DNA of 64,000 nucleotides, taken from positions 248,001 to 312,000 of the forward strand of contig NZ_CP013200.1 in assembly GCF_001445575.1 (NCBI RefSeq), given 5' to 3'. Position numbers and translations under genes: made by a program. The notes under the pieces are model-generated. The model was not told the DNA's origin. It saw only the letters and a program-made list of their open reading frames with translations, and ran no database searches. The DNA is from Arthrobacter alpinus (GTDB lineage Bacteria > Actinomycetota > Actinomycetes > Actinomycetales > Micrococcaceae). Within the stretch, counting starts at the first letter, position 1; every line of letters begins with the position of its first letter. Positions 34,612 through 45,018 of the stretch are shown piece by piece.

Positions 34612-35871
34612 CTAGCGCAACGGATTAAAGTGGCGCATGGTGGCTGGCGGAGTGTTTCCCGTCAGCCCGGCCGCGACCATTTTTCCGGTGAGCGGGCCCA
34701 GCGCGATCCCCCACATGCCGTGACCGCCGGCAACATGGACGCGAGGGGAACGGGTGGCCCCCACCAGCGGGAAACCGTCAGTGGTGCAGGGCCGTGAGCC
34801 GACCCATTCCTCGGCACGGTCCTCCCAGTTGATGCCCGTAAACATGGGTGAGGCTGCCTCCACAATGGCCTTGATGCGCCTCGGGTCCAGGGGTGCGTCG
34901 GCGTTGCGGAACTCCATCATGCCCGCCACCCGAAACCTGTCCCCGAGCGGCGTGCAGGCAACCCGCTGCGCCGGGAAGTAGATGGGATGGCTGGGCATGG
35001 CCTCGGGAACCACTGTGAAACTATAGCCGCGCCCTGCCTGCACCACGCGTTTAACGCCGAACTTGCGGGCGAGGGTCCCCAGCCAGGCACCCGTGGCAAG
35101 GACGACGGCGTCGGCCTTGAGCAAGCGCCCTTCCGAGCCAATTACATCAACCCCCGTGCCGGTGTCGCGGACGTCAAACACCGTGAATGCGGTGGTCAGA
35201 GTGGCGCCACGGGCCACCACGGTTTCGGCCAGTGAGGCCATGAAGGCCGGAGGGTCGATGAAGCGCTGTTTAGCAATTGCGATGCCGGCAACAACACCGG
35301 CCCCCAGCGTTGGTTCGAGCTGGCGAATCTCAGCGCCACTCAGGAGGTTGAAGTCCACCTCGCCACCGGTTTCCCGGATGACGTGAAATTCCTTGACCAG
35401 GGCGTCGCGGTCCTTCAGCGACGCGAAGCCGGTCAAGAACGGCTGCGCAGGGTGGGTCTTCTCGGCCACTACCGGAGTTCCTGCGGCCAGCTCGTCAAAG
35501 GCGTCCATGCCGGTGCGGCCAATCTCGGCGAACACGGTCATGGCGGCCCGCCACTTGCCTGGCGTGCAGTTGCGGGCAAACCCCAGTAGGAATTTAAGAA
35601 GCGTCGGGTCGGTGGAGAACGGGACATATAAAGGAGAGGCCGGATCGAGCATGGCCTTGAGCCCGTACGTCAGCACGGACGGTTCACTCAGGGGCAGGGT
35701 CAGCGCCGGGGTCAGCCAGCCGGCGTTGCCCCAGGACGATCCCGAGGCTACCTCGCCGCGGTCAACCACCGTGACCTTGATACCCTGCTCCTGCAAGTAC
35801 CAGGCGGTGGATAATCCAATGATTCCCGCACCAACAACAACCACATGCTCAGGCGCCTTTGCACTGACCAC
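34612..35871 (-). CDS. FAD-dependent D-amino-acid dehydrogenase-like (DadA family)
   Basis: A 419-residue DAO-family flavoenzyme. FAD Rossmann: HVVVVGAGIIGLSTAWYLQEQGIKVTVVDR (residues 9-38), followed by GSSWGNAGWLTP, a DadA hallmark. The C-terminal FAD-binding part reads EWVGSRPCTTDGFPLVGATRSPRVHVAGGHGMWGIALGPLTG. DadA oxidatively deaminates D-amino acids to 2-oxo acids and passes electrons to quinone. GTG at 35871 follows AAGGAG. A proline or glycine oxidase role cannot be excluded. It is co-directional with the esterase across 106 bp. Upstream, 35872-36105 shows no gene. Confidence 0.9.
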   Translation of the reverse strand: MVSAKAPEHVVVVGAGIIGLSTAWYLQEQGIKVTVVDRGEVASGSSWGNAGWLTPALTLPLSEPSVLTYGLKAMLDPASPLYVPFSTDPTLLKFLLGFARNCTPGKWRAAMTVFAEIGRTGMDAFDELAAGTPVVAEKTHPAQPFLTGFASLKDRDALVKEFHVIRETGGEVDFNLLSGAEIRQLEPTLGAGVVAGIAIAKQRFIDPPAFMASLAETVVARGATLTTAFTVFDVRDTGTGVDVIGSEGRLLKADAVVLATGAWLGTLARKFGVKRVVQAGRGYSFTVVPEAMPSHPIYFPAQRVACTPLGDRFRVAGMMEFRNADAPLDPRRIKAIVEAASPMFTGINWEDRAEEWVGSRPCTTDGFPLVGATRSPRVHVAGGHGMWGIALGPLTGKMVAAGLTGNTPPATMRHFNPLR

Positions 35872-36105
35872 GATTCACTCTCCTTTGAGCAACGGCCAGC
35901 TCACTGCCAGCACTAACCCCAACCTAATCTCGTTTGGCGTTTCCCCCAAACGGCCGCTATCCCCGCTCAAACAACTGGTCCGGCGAAAACAGCGAAAATT
36001 CACGATCTCGGCTTGATTTTCGATTGGCCCATGGCCGCGAGGGCCCCTCGAAGCGAGGATGCGAGGGGTTGGGCCCGGGTGGGGATTTATGCGGGCTGGT
36101 TGGAT

Positions 36106-36890
36106 TCAGAGCTGGGGCTGGTAATTCTTCCCCGGAAGGCTGGCCGCGACGATCGCCCGCAAATCCTGCAGCGCCCTGGGTGCTGCCCCTGCCGCCCGCG
36201 CTTGGATCAGCACGTTGCCAAGCGCCGTGGCCTCCACAGGCCCGGCCACAACAGGCAGGCCAGTGGCGTTGGCTGTGAGCTGACATAGAAGGTCATTTTG
36301 TGATCCGCCGCCCACAATGTGGATGACGTCCACCGTTTTTCCGGAAAGCTCCTGCGCCTGCGCAACCGTTGTGGCGTAGGCAGCTGCCAAGCTGTCCATA
36401 ATGCAACGTACGACGGCGGCTGGCCGGGTTGCCAGCGTCCCTCCCGTTGCGCTGACCGCGGCACGGATACGCTCTGGCATGTTTCCGGGAGCAATAAAGT
36501 CCTCGGAATCCACATCGATAAGCGGCCCCCCGGTTAGCTCGGCAGCCGCAGCAGCCAGTAGCCCAGGGAGGGACAGCGTGGCGAGCGAATCGCTGGACGC
36601 CGGGGTCCCGGCGTCGTGCTTATTGCCTTGCAGAGCGTCCTGTTCCCAAGTGCGCATTGACTCGCTCAGCAGCCACAGTCCGCCCACATTGCGCAGGTAG
36701 CGGGTGGTGCCGTCCACACCGCGCTCGTTAGTGAAATTCGGGGCTGCGGCGGGAACGGCGGCCACGGCGGAGGCGGTGTCGTGCGAGCCGACGGCCCCAA
36801 CGTGGTCTCCGGAGGTCCGGTGCTCGCTGCAATGGGCGGTCTGAGGATCCGGCCGGTGGCGCCGATCCACCGGTTGTGGCTTCCAGAAAT
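36106..36890 (-). pseudogene. rhamnulokinase (rhaB) remnant
   Basis: The C-terminal half of a rhamnulokinase is readable: AVGSHDTASAVAAVP, then TNERGVDGTTRYLRNVGGLWLLSESMRTWEQD, FIAPGNMPERIRAAV, ARCIMDSLAAAYA-like RCIMDSLAAAYATTV, VIHIVGGGSQNDLLCQLTANATGLPVVAGPVEATALGNVLIQ. Three defects show it is dead: the N-terminal half is absent, a frameshift near 36815 separates PPIAASTG from SGDHVGAVGSHD, and an in-frame deletion of about 30 residues between AAVPA and TNE removes the ATP-contacting SSGTWSL region found in RhaB. Reading on upstream gives only nonsense. No rhamnose gene is nearby. Confidence 0.85.
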
Positions 36891-37005
36891 TTTCACGCTG
36901 CGGGCCGTGGGTTACTTCGCGCCTACAAGCCTTCGGCTTGTGGATGGCCAGCGAGAGCGAACTCAACCAAGTCCGCGCCTGAGACTGGCGGCCGAGCACA
37001 AACAG

Positions 37006-37052
37006 AGCGGGGCGGGACAAGTCACCACAAAGATGCCCCATCCCGCCCCGCT
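37006..37052 (-). terminator. terminator of gdhA
   Basis: AGCGGGGCGGGA (37006-37017) pairs perfectly with TCCCGCCCCGCT (37041-37052) around a 23-nt loop, 27 bp after the gdhA stop on the minus strand. Confidence 0.75.
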
Positions 37053-37078
37053 ATGGGCAAGCTATGAAAAGTTAGGTC

Positions 37079-38485
<1,407 letters not shown>

Positions 38486-38598
38486 TCATGCCAGCACATA
38501 CGCCAATTCTTCTCACAGTTCAGTCATTTATGCGTGATCTTGCGGATTATGGCGGAGCAAGACATTCTGCTGCGGCGCTGCGGCGCTTTAATGATCTG

Positions 38599-39348
38599 TT
38601 AGTTTTTGCGCCGTTTAAACGTGGGCAACGCTGGCAAGTTGGACAGCAAGTCAGCCGCCTTGTTCGCAGCCCTGCCTACGCTACGGCTGAATTGTCCTGG
38701 CGCGCCGCCGTCGTTCTCATTCGCCTGAACAACGCCGGACTGCACACTGCCAAACGGCACAACCTCGGCAGGCTTACTTGGGGCCGAGGGAGTCTGCGCC
38801 GCCGGAGTTTCTGGAACTGCGGGAGCCGAACCGTTCGATGCCGGCTCGGCGGAAACTTTCACTGCCTCAGTACGAACAGGTACAGCTGTCTCACCGCTAA
38901 TAGGATCCGAAGCGGCCGTGCTCGGCGCCATGGACACTGGCGCTACAACCAGCGGAGCCGCAGCAACCTCGCGATGCTTAGCAGGCCGGGACGCGACAGC
39001 TGAAGAATCTACGGCTGGCGCCGCAACAGCGGCACCGTTGCGGGCAACCAAAAGTGTAGCGGCACCAGTGGTGGCACCAGTGGTGGCACCGGCCCCGAGG
39101 GACTGCAGCCACGTGGACACCAGGGCAAGCGGCTCAGTGTTAATGCCGTAGTAACGCTTCTGCCCCTGAGCACGCATGGACACCACACCGGCTTCACGAA
39201 GTACTCGCAAATGCTTGGAGACAGTTGGCTGGGAAACCCCGAGCTCGTCCACAAGCTGCCCCACCGATTTACTCTCTTGAGCAAGGGCTTCCAAAAGATC
39301 TCGGCGGGTGCTTTCGGCGATCACCGCAAAGACTTTTTCAACAACCAT
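38599..39348 (-). CDS. ArsR-family regulator with long disordered C-terminal tail
   Basis: A 249-residue protein. Residues 1-80 form an ArsR winged helix (KVFAVIAESTRRDLLEALAQESKSVGQLVDELGVSQPTVSKHLRVLREAGVVSMRAQGQKRYYGI). There is no metal-binding Cys motif, so it is not an ArsR/SmtB metal sensor of the usual kind. The remaining 165 residues are Ala/Pro/Val/Ser-rich and disordered, ending in a short basic conserved-looking block SRSVGRAANKAADLLSNLPALPTFKRRKN. Most ArsR proteins are 90-120 residues. It lies upstream of gdhA on the same strand, about 180 bp away; whether it regulates gdhA is unknown. Confidence 0.85.
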   Translation of the reverse strand: MVVEKVFAVIAESTRRDLLEALAQESKSVGQLVDELGVSQPTVSKHLRVLREAGVVSMRAQGQKRYYGINTEPLALVSTWLQSLGAGATTGATTGAATLLVARNGAAVAAPAVDSSAVASRPAKHREVAAAPLVVAPVSMAPSTAASDPISGETAVPVRTEAVKVSAEPASNGSAPAVPETPAAQTPSAPSKPAEVVPFGSVQSGVVQANENDGGAPGQFSRSVGRAANKAADLLSNLPALPTFKRRKN

Positions 39349-39450
39349 TCCACTACCCTAGCGACATATGCCCGTCACAGCATCTTGAGGGGCCCCGTCT
39401 GAGCAAAAAAGTTGCGGTGGGCTGCCCTGCAACTCTGAGAAATTCCTCTT

Positions 39451-40473
39451 TCAGCGGTGATGTTCCGCCAAAGCTTGGGTCAACGCTGAATATCCGACGG
39501 CGGTGGGGTGAAGTAGTTCTTGTGCCTGAGATTGGTTGCTAGCGGCCTCGAGCAAGCTTGTCGTTCCCGCGGAATGTACCCAAGGATCTGGTGAGCAGAC
39601 GCTGTGACCATCGAGCACTGTCTCGGTGCCTGCAATAAAGGTCAGACGGGCAGCTTCTGGAAGTCCCTCATTGGCCTGCTCAACCGACCGCTGGATTTGG
39701 CTATTAAGTGAGGCCACAACTAACCCGCCAAAGATTCGCTCGGATTCCGCGATCCGCCCGCAATCGTCCCGGCCATGGAGCAGATCCGGGTAGGCCGGGA
39801 TCCAAATCTGTCCAGCCACAGCCTTCCGGAGATCGCGGTACAGCTGCACAAGGGCCGGTCCCAAGCCAGTAATTCTCGTCTGCGTTCCCGCAGCGAGGTC
39901 TGCATCCAGTGAACAATCTGCAACCGCCACGACGCACTGGTCCAGGAGCATTGGGAAGCCAATATCGTTCGCGCCGACAATGACCAAGGTCACATCTGGG
40001 GCGGCGGCATGTAAGCTCTCCAGCTGCGCCGCGGGGGGATTTTCCGTCCACTCACTGGGCGGCTGGGCGTGATAGAAATTGGCGATCTTGGCACGGGAAC
40101 ACGCCATGTTCAACACATTTTCCCGGCCGAACATGGCCAGGCCCAGGCCTCTGGCGCTGCGGTGGCAGCGGTCGTTGCGAAGGTCGGTCCCGGCCAGGTA
40201 GCGCCGGCCGCCTTCGCCTGAGGCAATGGAGTCGCCAGCTAACGCCAATACGGCACCCTCCGCCAGCCCCCAGCCCGCGAGTGACGCGGCGTCAGGCCCC
40301 TCGCGCCCGGTGGTAGGCCCTGGTGTGAGAGCTTCTGAAGTGCCAGGTTCAGGAGCCGCCGCGAGCACCTTGTTCCGCGCCGCGTGACTGGCAGTTCCCC
40401 CGTCGCCGGAGACCGCCACAATGAAAATTGCGCACAGCAGCAACAAAGCTGCCGTGCGCAATTTGTTGATCAT
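39451..40473 (-). CDS. secreted SGNH/GDSL hydrolase, last gene of kinase/exporter operon
   Basis: A 340-residue SGNH-family esterase/lipase-like protein. I start at ATG 40473, overlapping the preceding stop by four bases (ATGA). KLRTAALLLLCAIFIVAVSG is a signal peptide or anchor. The four SGNH blocks are visible: block I ALAGDSIASGEGG (nucleophile Ser), block III VIVGANDIGFP, and block V LLHPTAVGYSALTQALAEHH with the catalytic His; block II falls around MACSRAKIANF. Cysteines C-terminal to block I may form disulfides. SGNH enzymes deacylate lipids, glycans or peptidoglycan. Its coupling to the exporter operon suggests it acts on, or releases, the exported molecule. Confidence 0.88.
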   Translation of the reverse strand: MINKLRTAALLLLCAIFIVAVSGDGGTASHAARNKVLAAAPEPGTSEALTPGPTTGREGPDAASLAGWGLAEGAVLALAGDSIASGEGGRRYLAGTDLRNDRCHRSARGLGLAMFGRENVLNMACSRAKIANFYHAQPPSEWTENPPAAQLESLHAAAPDVTLVIVGANDIGFPMLLDQCVVAVADCSLDADLAAGTQTRITGLGPALVQLYRDLRKAVAGQIWIPAYPDLLHGRDDCGRIAESERIFGGLVVASLNSQIQRSVEQANEGLPEAARLTFIAGTETVLDGHSVCSPDPWVHSAGTTSLLEAASNQSQAQELLHPTAVGYSALTQALAEHHR

Positions 40474-42842
40474 CGTTTCTGCAATGCCTCTGCAACACCA
40501 GGACCGTTGATCCCAGCCAGCCATTCCAACAGTTGCGGGTATGCGGCCGGATTTCCGGCAATCGCTGCATGCAGCCCCGGTTCGGTCGCCGCAAGCTCGT
40601 GCAGGCGGGTAGGGCTGGTGGCGGGGTTCGCCGCCTCCGCCGCCAGCGGATGCACAACCGGCGATTCCGCAAGCTCCGGCGCAGCAACAGGCCGCTGGAC
40701 TGACACCGTCTCACCAATGGAATCCGCCACGGCCGCCTGCAAGGCTTCCAGCGATGTGGATGCCTGCTGGTAAATGGTGGGCTGCGCAGCCGTCGACTGT
40801 ACCGCCAGCCAGTCCCGTAGCCCCTGGTAAGTGGCCGGATTGCTGTTCAGTGCCGCATGGGTCTGCGGATACTGAACAGCCAATTCCTGCAGGCGGATTG
40901 GTGCTGTCGCCGGATTTGCTGCCTCGGCGAGCAACGCAGCCATCACCGAGTCACCCTGAGTCGGCTCCGCAACAACTTCCCGGCGCACCACATTGGTGAC
41001 GGAACTGTCAGCTTCCTCCCCCAACGCGTCGAAAGTTTCCTTTGCGGGCTCCGCTTTCTTGGCAAGCTCGGTTTCCTGGGCAGCTTCCGCTGCGGGAAGT
41101 TCGACGGCGGCCGGCAGGGTTCCCTGCGCTGCCAACCAATCGCTCAGGCCGGGATAGACCGCCGGGTGGACAGCGATGGCGGCATGAGTCTGCGGGAATG
41201 ACGCGGCCAGCTCGTACAACCGGGCTGGCGAGGTAGCCGGATGGGCGGCTTCGGCTAGGATCTGGTCCATATTCACAGCCTGAGCGCCCTGACTATGGGG
41301 CGGGACGCCCTGCTGGGCCGCCGCGACGGGTGCCTGCGGGAATTGCTGACCGGGCACCTGCTGGTGGTAGGCCGCTTGGGCCGGGGATCCGCCGTCGAAG
41401 CTGAATCCTGTGGGGACGGCTGCCGAGGACGGCAACGTGCCAAAGTGCTCACGCATGGCCTTAGGCGCCCAGAGAATGACCCCGATGGCGACGGGGAGCA
41501 CGAAGGCCAAGACCACGGCCGGGGCCATGAGGGTCCATGTGGGGGTGTTTCCGCCAATGATCATCAGGACCAGGTAGAGGACGAACAGCAAGCCCGCGTA
41601 CGCAGTTCCCAGCTGTTGGCCCTGCTTGGTGCCATTCTTCAAGGCAGTCGCAGTAATGAAGAATCCGGCTATAGCCACCACCGAGAACACCAGGGTCAAA
41701 ACCCACGGGACGGCGCTTTCGTTGTAATAGTAGCGCGAGGCGGCATCGCCCATGAGTACGCGGATCAAGTTCACCAAGGACACCGCGGCCATGACCGCCG
41801 CTCCCGCCAGTACCAGCTTCATGGCGGCCATGGCCACGGACTGCCACTTCTGCAACGCTGGTTCCGTGGTGACCAGGCGGCCCAATGAAGGAGCCGCGGC
41901 AATGGCACCAAAGGCCATCCAGAAAACAGCCGTAAATACTGGTGAGGAGCCGTAAAAGCTCGCAGAAACCCGTGCGGGGGCACCCATGGCAATGAAACCA
42001 AGGAGCAGCCCGGCCAAGCCGATGCCCACGCCCACGAATCGCCAGGTCTGGCTCTTCTGCAGGATCTTCAGTGCCACGACAACGAACAATGCCGGGGTGA
42101 TAATTCCCAACAACACGATGGAAACTATGTACAAGGGAGGAATCGCTGAGCCCGAGTTGGCAACAAGAAGCTTCACAATCTGGATCAGCGTGGTCAAGAC
42201 GACAATGCCGGTCAGGGCCAGGAGCGCATACAGCCAGCGCTTGTCCCTGCCGGCGTCCGCCTGCGCGTCGCCTAATTCAGCCTGGCGCGGCGTGGCTGCC
42301 AGCAATGCACCTGCCAGGCCGAAGGCCAGCGCCGTACCAAGTACCCGTGTGCTCAACATTTCCATGATCAGGTAGACCAAGAAGACCACCAGGAACGGGA
42401 CGTTGGCCAGCAGCCGCACGTCCTGCATTTTGCGGTAATTCCATGACGGTCCAAAGACGCCTGCACGCCACACATACGTCAGACCGAGCGAGAGCATACT
42501 GACTATGGTCACCAGCAGCACGTCGATGCGCCCCGCCGCCAGCCCGTTGGCATCGCCATAGACGTTCGCCGAGACACGCCACGGCAGGAACAACGAGATG
42601 ATCAGCAAGGTTAGCGCGATCGCATCCATGGCATAATCGCGCACCGTAATGGCAGCAAAGGGGCTCTTCGCCGGCGCTCCGCCTGCCGGAGCCGCAAACT
42701 GCTGCGGCATGGACTGCTGGGGCGCAAGTTGCTGGGGCTGGGCGGGATACCCCTGACCCGGGTGGGGATTCTGGACGGGCGCCCCTGGCACTGTGCCGGG
42801 GTAGCCCTGTGGGCCGGATTGTTCCGGTGTTGGATAAGTCAT
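40470..42842 (-). CDS. polytopic membrane protein with three variant leucine-rich repeats
   Basis: A 790-residue protein in three parts. Residues 1-58 are a Pro/Gln-rich cytoplasmic tail; about 65-475 hold roughly ten to twelve membrane helices; the C-terminal third is soluble and contains three copies of a 45-50-residue unit, near 522-572, 631-681 and 732-780, each with the pattern LAEAAxPATxPxRLxELAxxxPxxHAAIxxxPxxYPxLxxWLA. This is the variant leucine-rich repeat seen in actinobacterial proteins. AGGAGCTGACAA precedes the ATG. It lies 33 bp after the preceding gene and overlaps the SGNH hydrolase by 4 bp. Function unknown; the repeats look like a protein-docking surface. Confidence 0.85.
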   Translation of the reverse strand: MTYPTPEQSGPQGYPGTVPGAPVQNPHPGQGYPAQPQQLAPQQSMPQQFAAPAGGAPAKSPFAAITVRDYAMDAIALTLLIISLFLPWRVSANVYGDANGLAAGRIDVLLVTIVSMLSLGLTYVWRAGVFGPSWNYRKMQDVRLLANVPFLVVFLVYLIMEMLSTRVLGTALAFGLAGALLAATPRQAELGDAQADAGRDKRWLYALLALTGIVVLTTLIQIVKLLVANSGSAIPPLYIVSIVLLGIITPALFVVVALKILQKSQTWRFVGVGIGLAGLLLGFIAMGAPARVSASFYGSSPVFTAVFWMAFGAIAAAPSLGRLVTTEPALQKWQSVAMAAMKLVLAGAAVMAAVSLVNLIRVLMGDAASRYYYNESAVPWVLTLVFSVVAIAGFFITATALKNGTKQGQQLGTAYAGLLFVLYLVLMIIGGNTPTWTLMAPAVVLAFVLPVAIGVILWAPKAMREHFGTLPSSAAVPTGFSFDGGSPAQAAYHQQVPGQQFPQAPVAAAQQGVPPHSQGAQAVNMDQILAEAAHPATSPARLYELAASFPQTHAAIAVHPAVYPGLSDWLAAQGTLPAAVELPAAEAAQETELAKKAEPAKETFDALGEEADSSVTNVVRREVVAEPTQGDSVMAALLAEAANPATAPIRLQELAVQYPQTHAALNSNPATYQGLRDWLAVQSTAAQPTIYQQASTSLEALQAAVADSIGETVSVQRPVAAPELAESPVVHPLAAEAANPATSPTRLHELAATEPGLHAAIAGNPAAYPQLLEWLAGINGPGVAEALQKR

Positions 42843-42875
42843 TTGTCAGCTCCTAGGTGTTGGCCGTGAGGCCGA

Positions 42876-44930
42876 CTACTTTTTCACGAATTCAAGCTCA
42901 TAGCGGGCACGCGCATCAAATCCAGCCAACGGCCGGGCCACGTTCTGATCCTGCTGTTCACCGACGGAGACGCTCAGATTTACCAGACCATTCTTGGCGG
43001 GCAGCACGATCACATGCTCGACGCCGTCCCCCACGGGGACGGTTTGCTTCTTTCCATCGATCTCAACCACATAGTTTTTGAAGGCGCTGCCGTCGACGCC
43101 GGACATCACCAGCTTGTCAGTGGTGCCCTTAGGGATGTCCAGCTCAAGCATTTCGCTGCCGTCGTTGTAGCTAGTCAATGAACCATTGTATTTAGCGGTG
43201 GAGTGCTCGATGGTGGCTGGTTCCACGTACGTTGCGGGCGTCACCGAAGCCGAGTACGTGACCTTATTTCCCTCCGCGTCGAAAAGTTCCTGCCACTCGT
43301 CGGCGGCAAACAGGACTACCACATAGCTCCCCGGTTTCAACTCAAAGTAGCTGCTGTGCGAAGAGTAGGACGATGAGGATGAGGAATGGGTCTCGTCCTG
43401 CAGGTCTGCCGAGTAAACCGACGCGGAAACACCAGAATCCCCACCACCAAGAATCACATTCTGGGCCGTATCAATCTCCAGAGTCCGCACCGCGTAGCCA
43501 GCCGAGTTAAAAGCAACATCCTCAGCCTTGCCCACCGTCATAGCACCGCTGGGTGCGTCTGTGCGATCGAGGCGCAGCAACGCCAGGGCTTGCTCCTTTG
43601 TCAAGGAATTAAGCCAGGAAATGGCCATATCAGTGGCTGTATCCAACACACTGACCTTCCACTTCCCATCTTCCTTGACAGTGGTCAGCCCAAACTTGCC
43701 ATCAACCGTAAACAGCGACATCGGGTTCGCCGAGGGCGAGCTGTAGTTCTTGGCATAGCCCGAGCCATTGTGGCAGGTCTTATCTCCCTCAGGATCGGAG
43801 AAACAAGAATCGCTGATAGACACCGTGTCGCCGTCAACACTCAAGGAAACATTCTCCACGAACGTCAACGCACGGTTTCCATCCTGCGGGCCCTGCGTAA
43901 AGCTCGAAGCGCCCAGCTTGACCTTCTGCGAACTGCCACCAGCACCTGAGGAATTCCACAAATCCGCATACATGTAAAACGCTGCCGCCTCATCTTTCAC
44001 CAACGACGGCGCCAACAAGGCAGGGTCCGCCCCGTTAACCGCGGAGACAGCATTCCGCACAGCTGCACTGGCAGCTTCCTGCGGAGAATCGCCTCCCGCC
44101 GGGAACTTATCCGGGACCGCTCCCTTGGCAACCATGCCCGAGCTATCCTCGGCCATCATGCTGCCTAATTCCAAGGCACTGAGCATGGGACTCAAGTACC
44201 AACGCCCGTCCGTTTTGGCCGCAATCAACACCAGGCCGTCCTCGTTGGGCCCCAGATCGGGAATGAGGACAGTGTTTTCAATGACGTCTGTCTTGTCTGC
44301 GGCATCCAACGCAGAGCGCAATGCACCCTTAGTCTGATCCGGGTGAATCACAGTGTGCACTTCACCGGAATTGAAGCTGAGCTGTGCAAAGTCTGCCGAA
44401 ATTTCTGTGACGACAGGAGTCACCCCGGAAACCGTAATCTCAACACCATCAAGCACAAATTTCCCGGAATCTGCAGCTTCTGAAACCTCAGGAGAAACCT
44501 TTTTCAAGGCCTCTGCAATACCGAATTCCTTAAACTTGTCCACCACAACCGTCTGCAGTCGCATGACCGAATCCCGTTCATGGGGAGCGATAGTGGTGAA
44601 GAGCCCCACTATGTCCTTGTTATTTACAGACTCGATCAGCTTGATCCCAGCGGCTTCCGGCGACTTCTCGCCACCACGGATGATGTCCTTGACAATGAAC
44701 AGCGCCACCATGGCAGCCACCAGCACCAGAATCACAGCGGAGCCAATAATGACCAGCTTTTTCGACGGACGCCAACCCTTAGCCTTGGGCCCGGGGCTGC
44801 CCGGGGCACCCGGTGCGCTTCCGCCTCCTGCAGGGCCACCCGGCAGACTGCCACCGAATCCTGGCGGCGGCGGTGGCGGAGCACCCGGTACGCCAATGGC
44901 TGGCAACGCTTCTATATTCTGTTCTGACAC
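42876..44930 (-). CDS. large extracytoplasmic protein with single N-terminal anchor
   Basis: A 684-residue protein. I start at GTG 44930, after GGGGGA, because the longer frame to 44966 adds only unlikely residues. Residues 1-60 are Pro/Gly-rich (APPPPPPGFGGSLPGG), a membrane anchor follows (LVIIGSAVILVLVAAMVALFIV, about 65-87), then about 590 residues outside. Two alpha+beta modules of NTF2-like flavour (KLIESVNNKDIVGLFTTIAP; AVRNAVSAVNGADPALLAPSLV) precede beta-rich regions. A Ser-rich segment (SSSSSYSSHSSYF) lies near 540. I do not recognise a named family; the layout resembles TcaA-type proteins. It sits 88 bp after the FHA exporter gene. Confidence 0.8.
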   Translation of the reverse strand: MSEQNIEALPAIGVPGAPPPPPPGFGGSLPGGPAGGGSAPGAPGSPGPKAKGWRPSKKLVIIGSAVILVLVAAMVALFIVKDIIRGGEKSPEAAGIKLIESVNNKDIVGLFTTIAPHERDSVMRLQTVVVDKFKEFGIAEALKKVSPEVSEAADSGKFVLDGVEITVSGVTPVVTEISADFAQLSFNSGEVHTVIHPDQTKGALRSALDAADKTDVIENTVLIPDLGPNEDGLVLIAAKTDGRWYLSPMLSALELGSMMAEDSSGMVAKGAVPDKFPAGGDSPQEAASAAVRNAVSAVNGADPALLAPSLVKDEAAAFYMYADLWNSSGAGGSSQKVKLGASSFTQGPQDGNRALTFVENVSLSVDGDTVSISDSCFSDPEGDKTCHNGSGYAKNYSSPSANPMSLFTVDGKFGLTTVKEDGKWKVSVLDTATDMAISWLNSLTKEQALALLRLDRTDAPSGAMTVGKAEDVAFNSAGYAVRTLEIDTAQNVILGGGDSGVSASVYSADLQDETHSSSSSSYSSHSSYFELKPGSYVVVLFAADEWQELFDAEGNKVTYSASVTPATYVEPATIEHSTAKYNGSLTSYNDGSEMLELDIPKGTTDKLVMSGVDGSAFKNYVVEIDGKKQTVPVGDGVEHVIVLPAKNGLVNLSVSVGEQQDQNVARPLAGFDARARYELEFVKK

Positions 44931-45018
44931 GAGACTACATCCCCCAATTTGAAACAACATCAACATTCACCAGCGGCGCCGGTGAACAGCAAAAAATCTA
45001 AATCCCCCGGAAGGGAAA

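Noticed and set aside
36891..37005. 5' extension of the rhamnulokinase frame to 37041
   Set aside because: The added residues are unrelated to any kinase and the sequence includes the gdhA terminator region.
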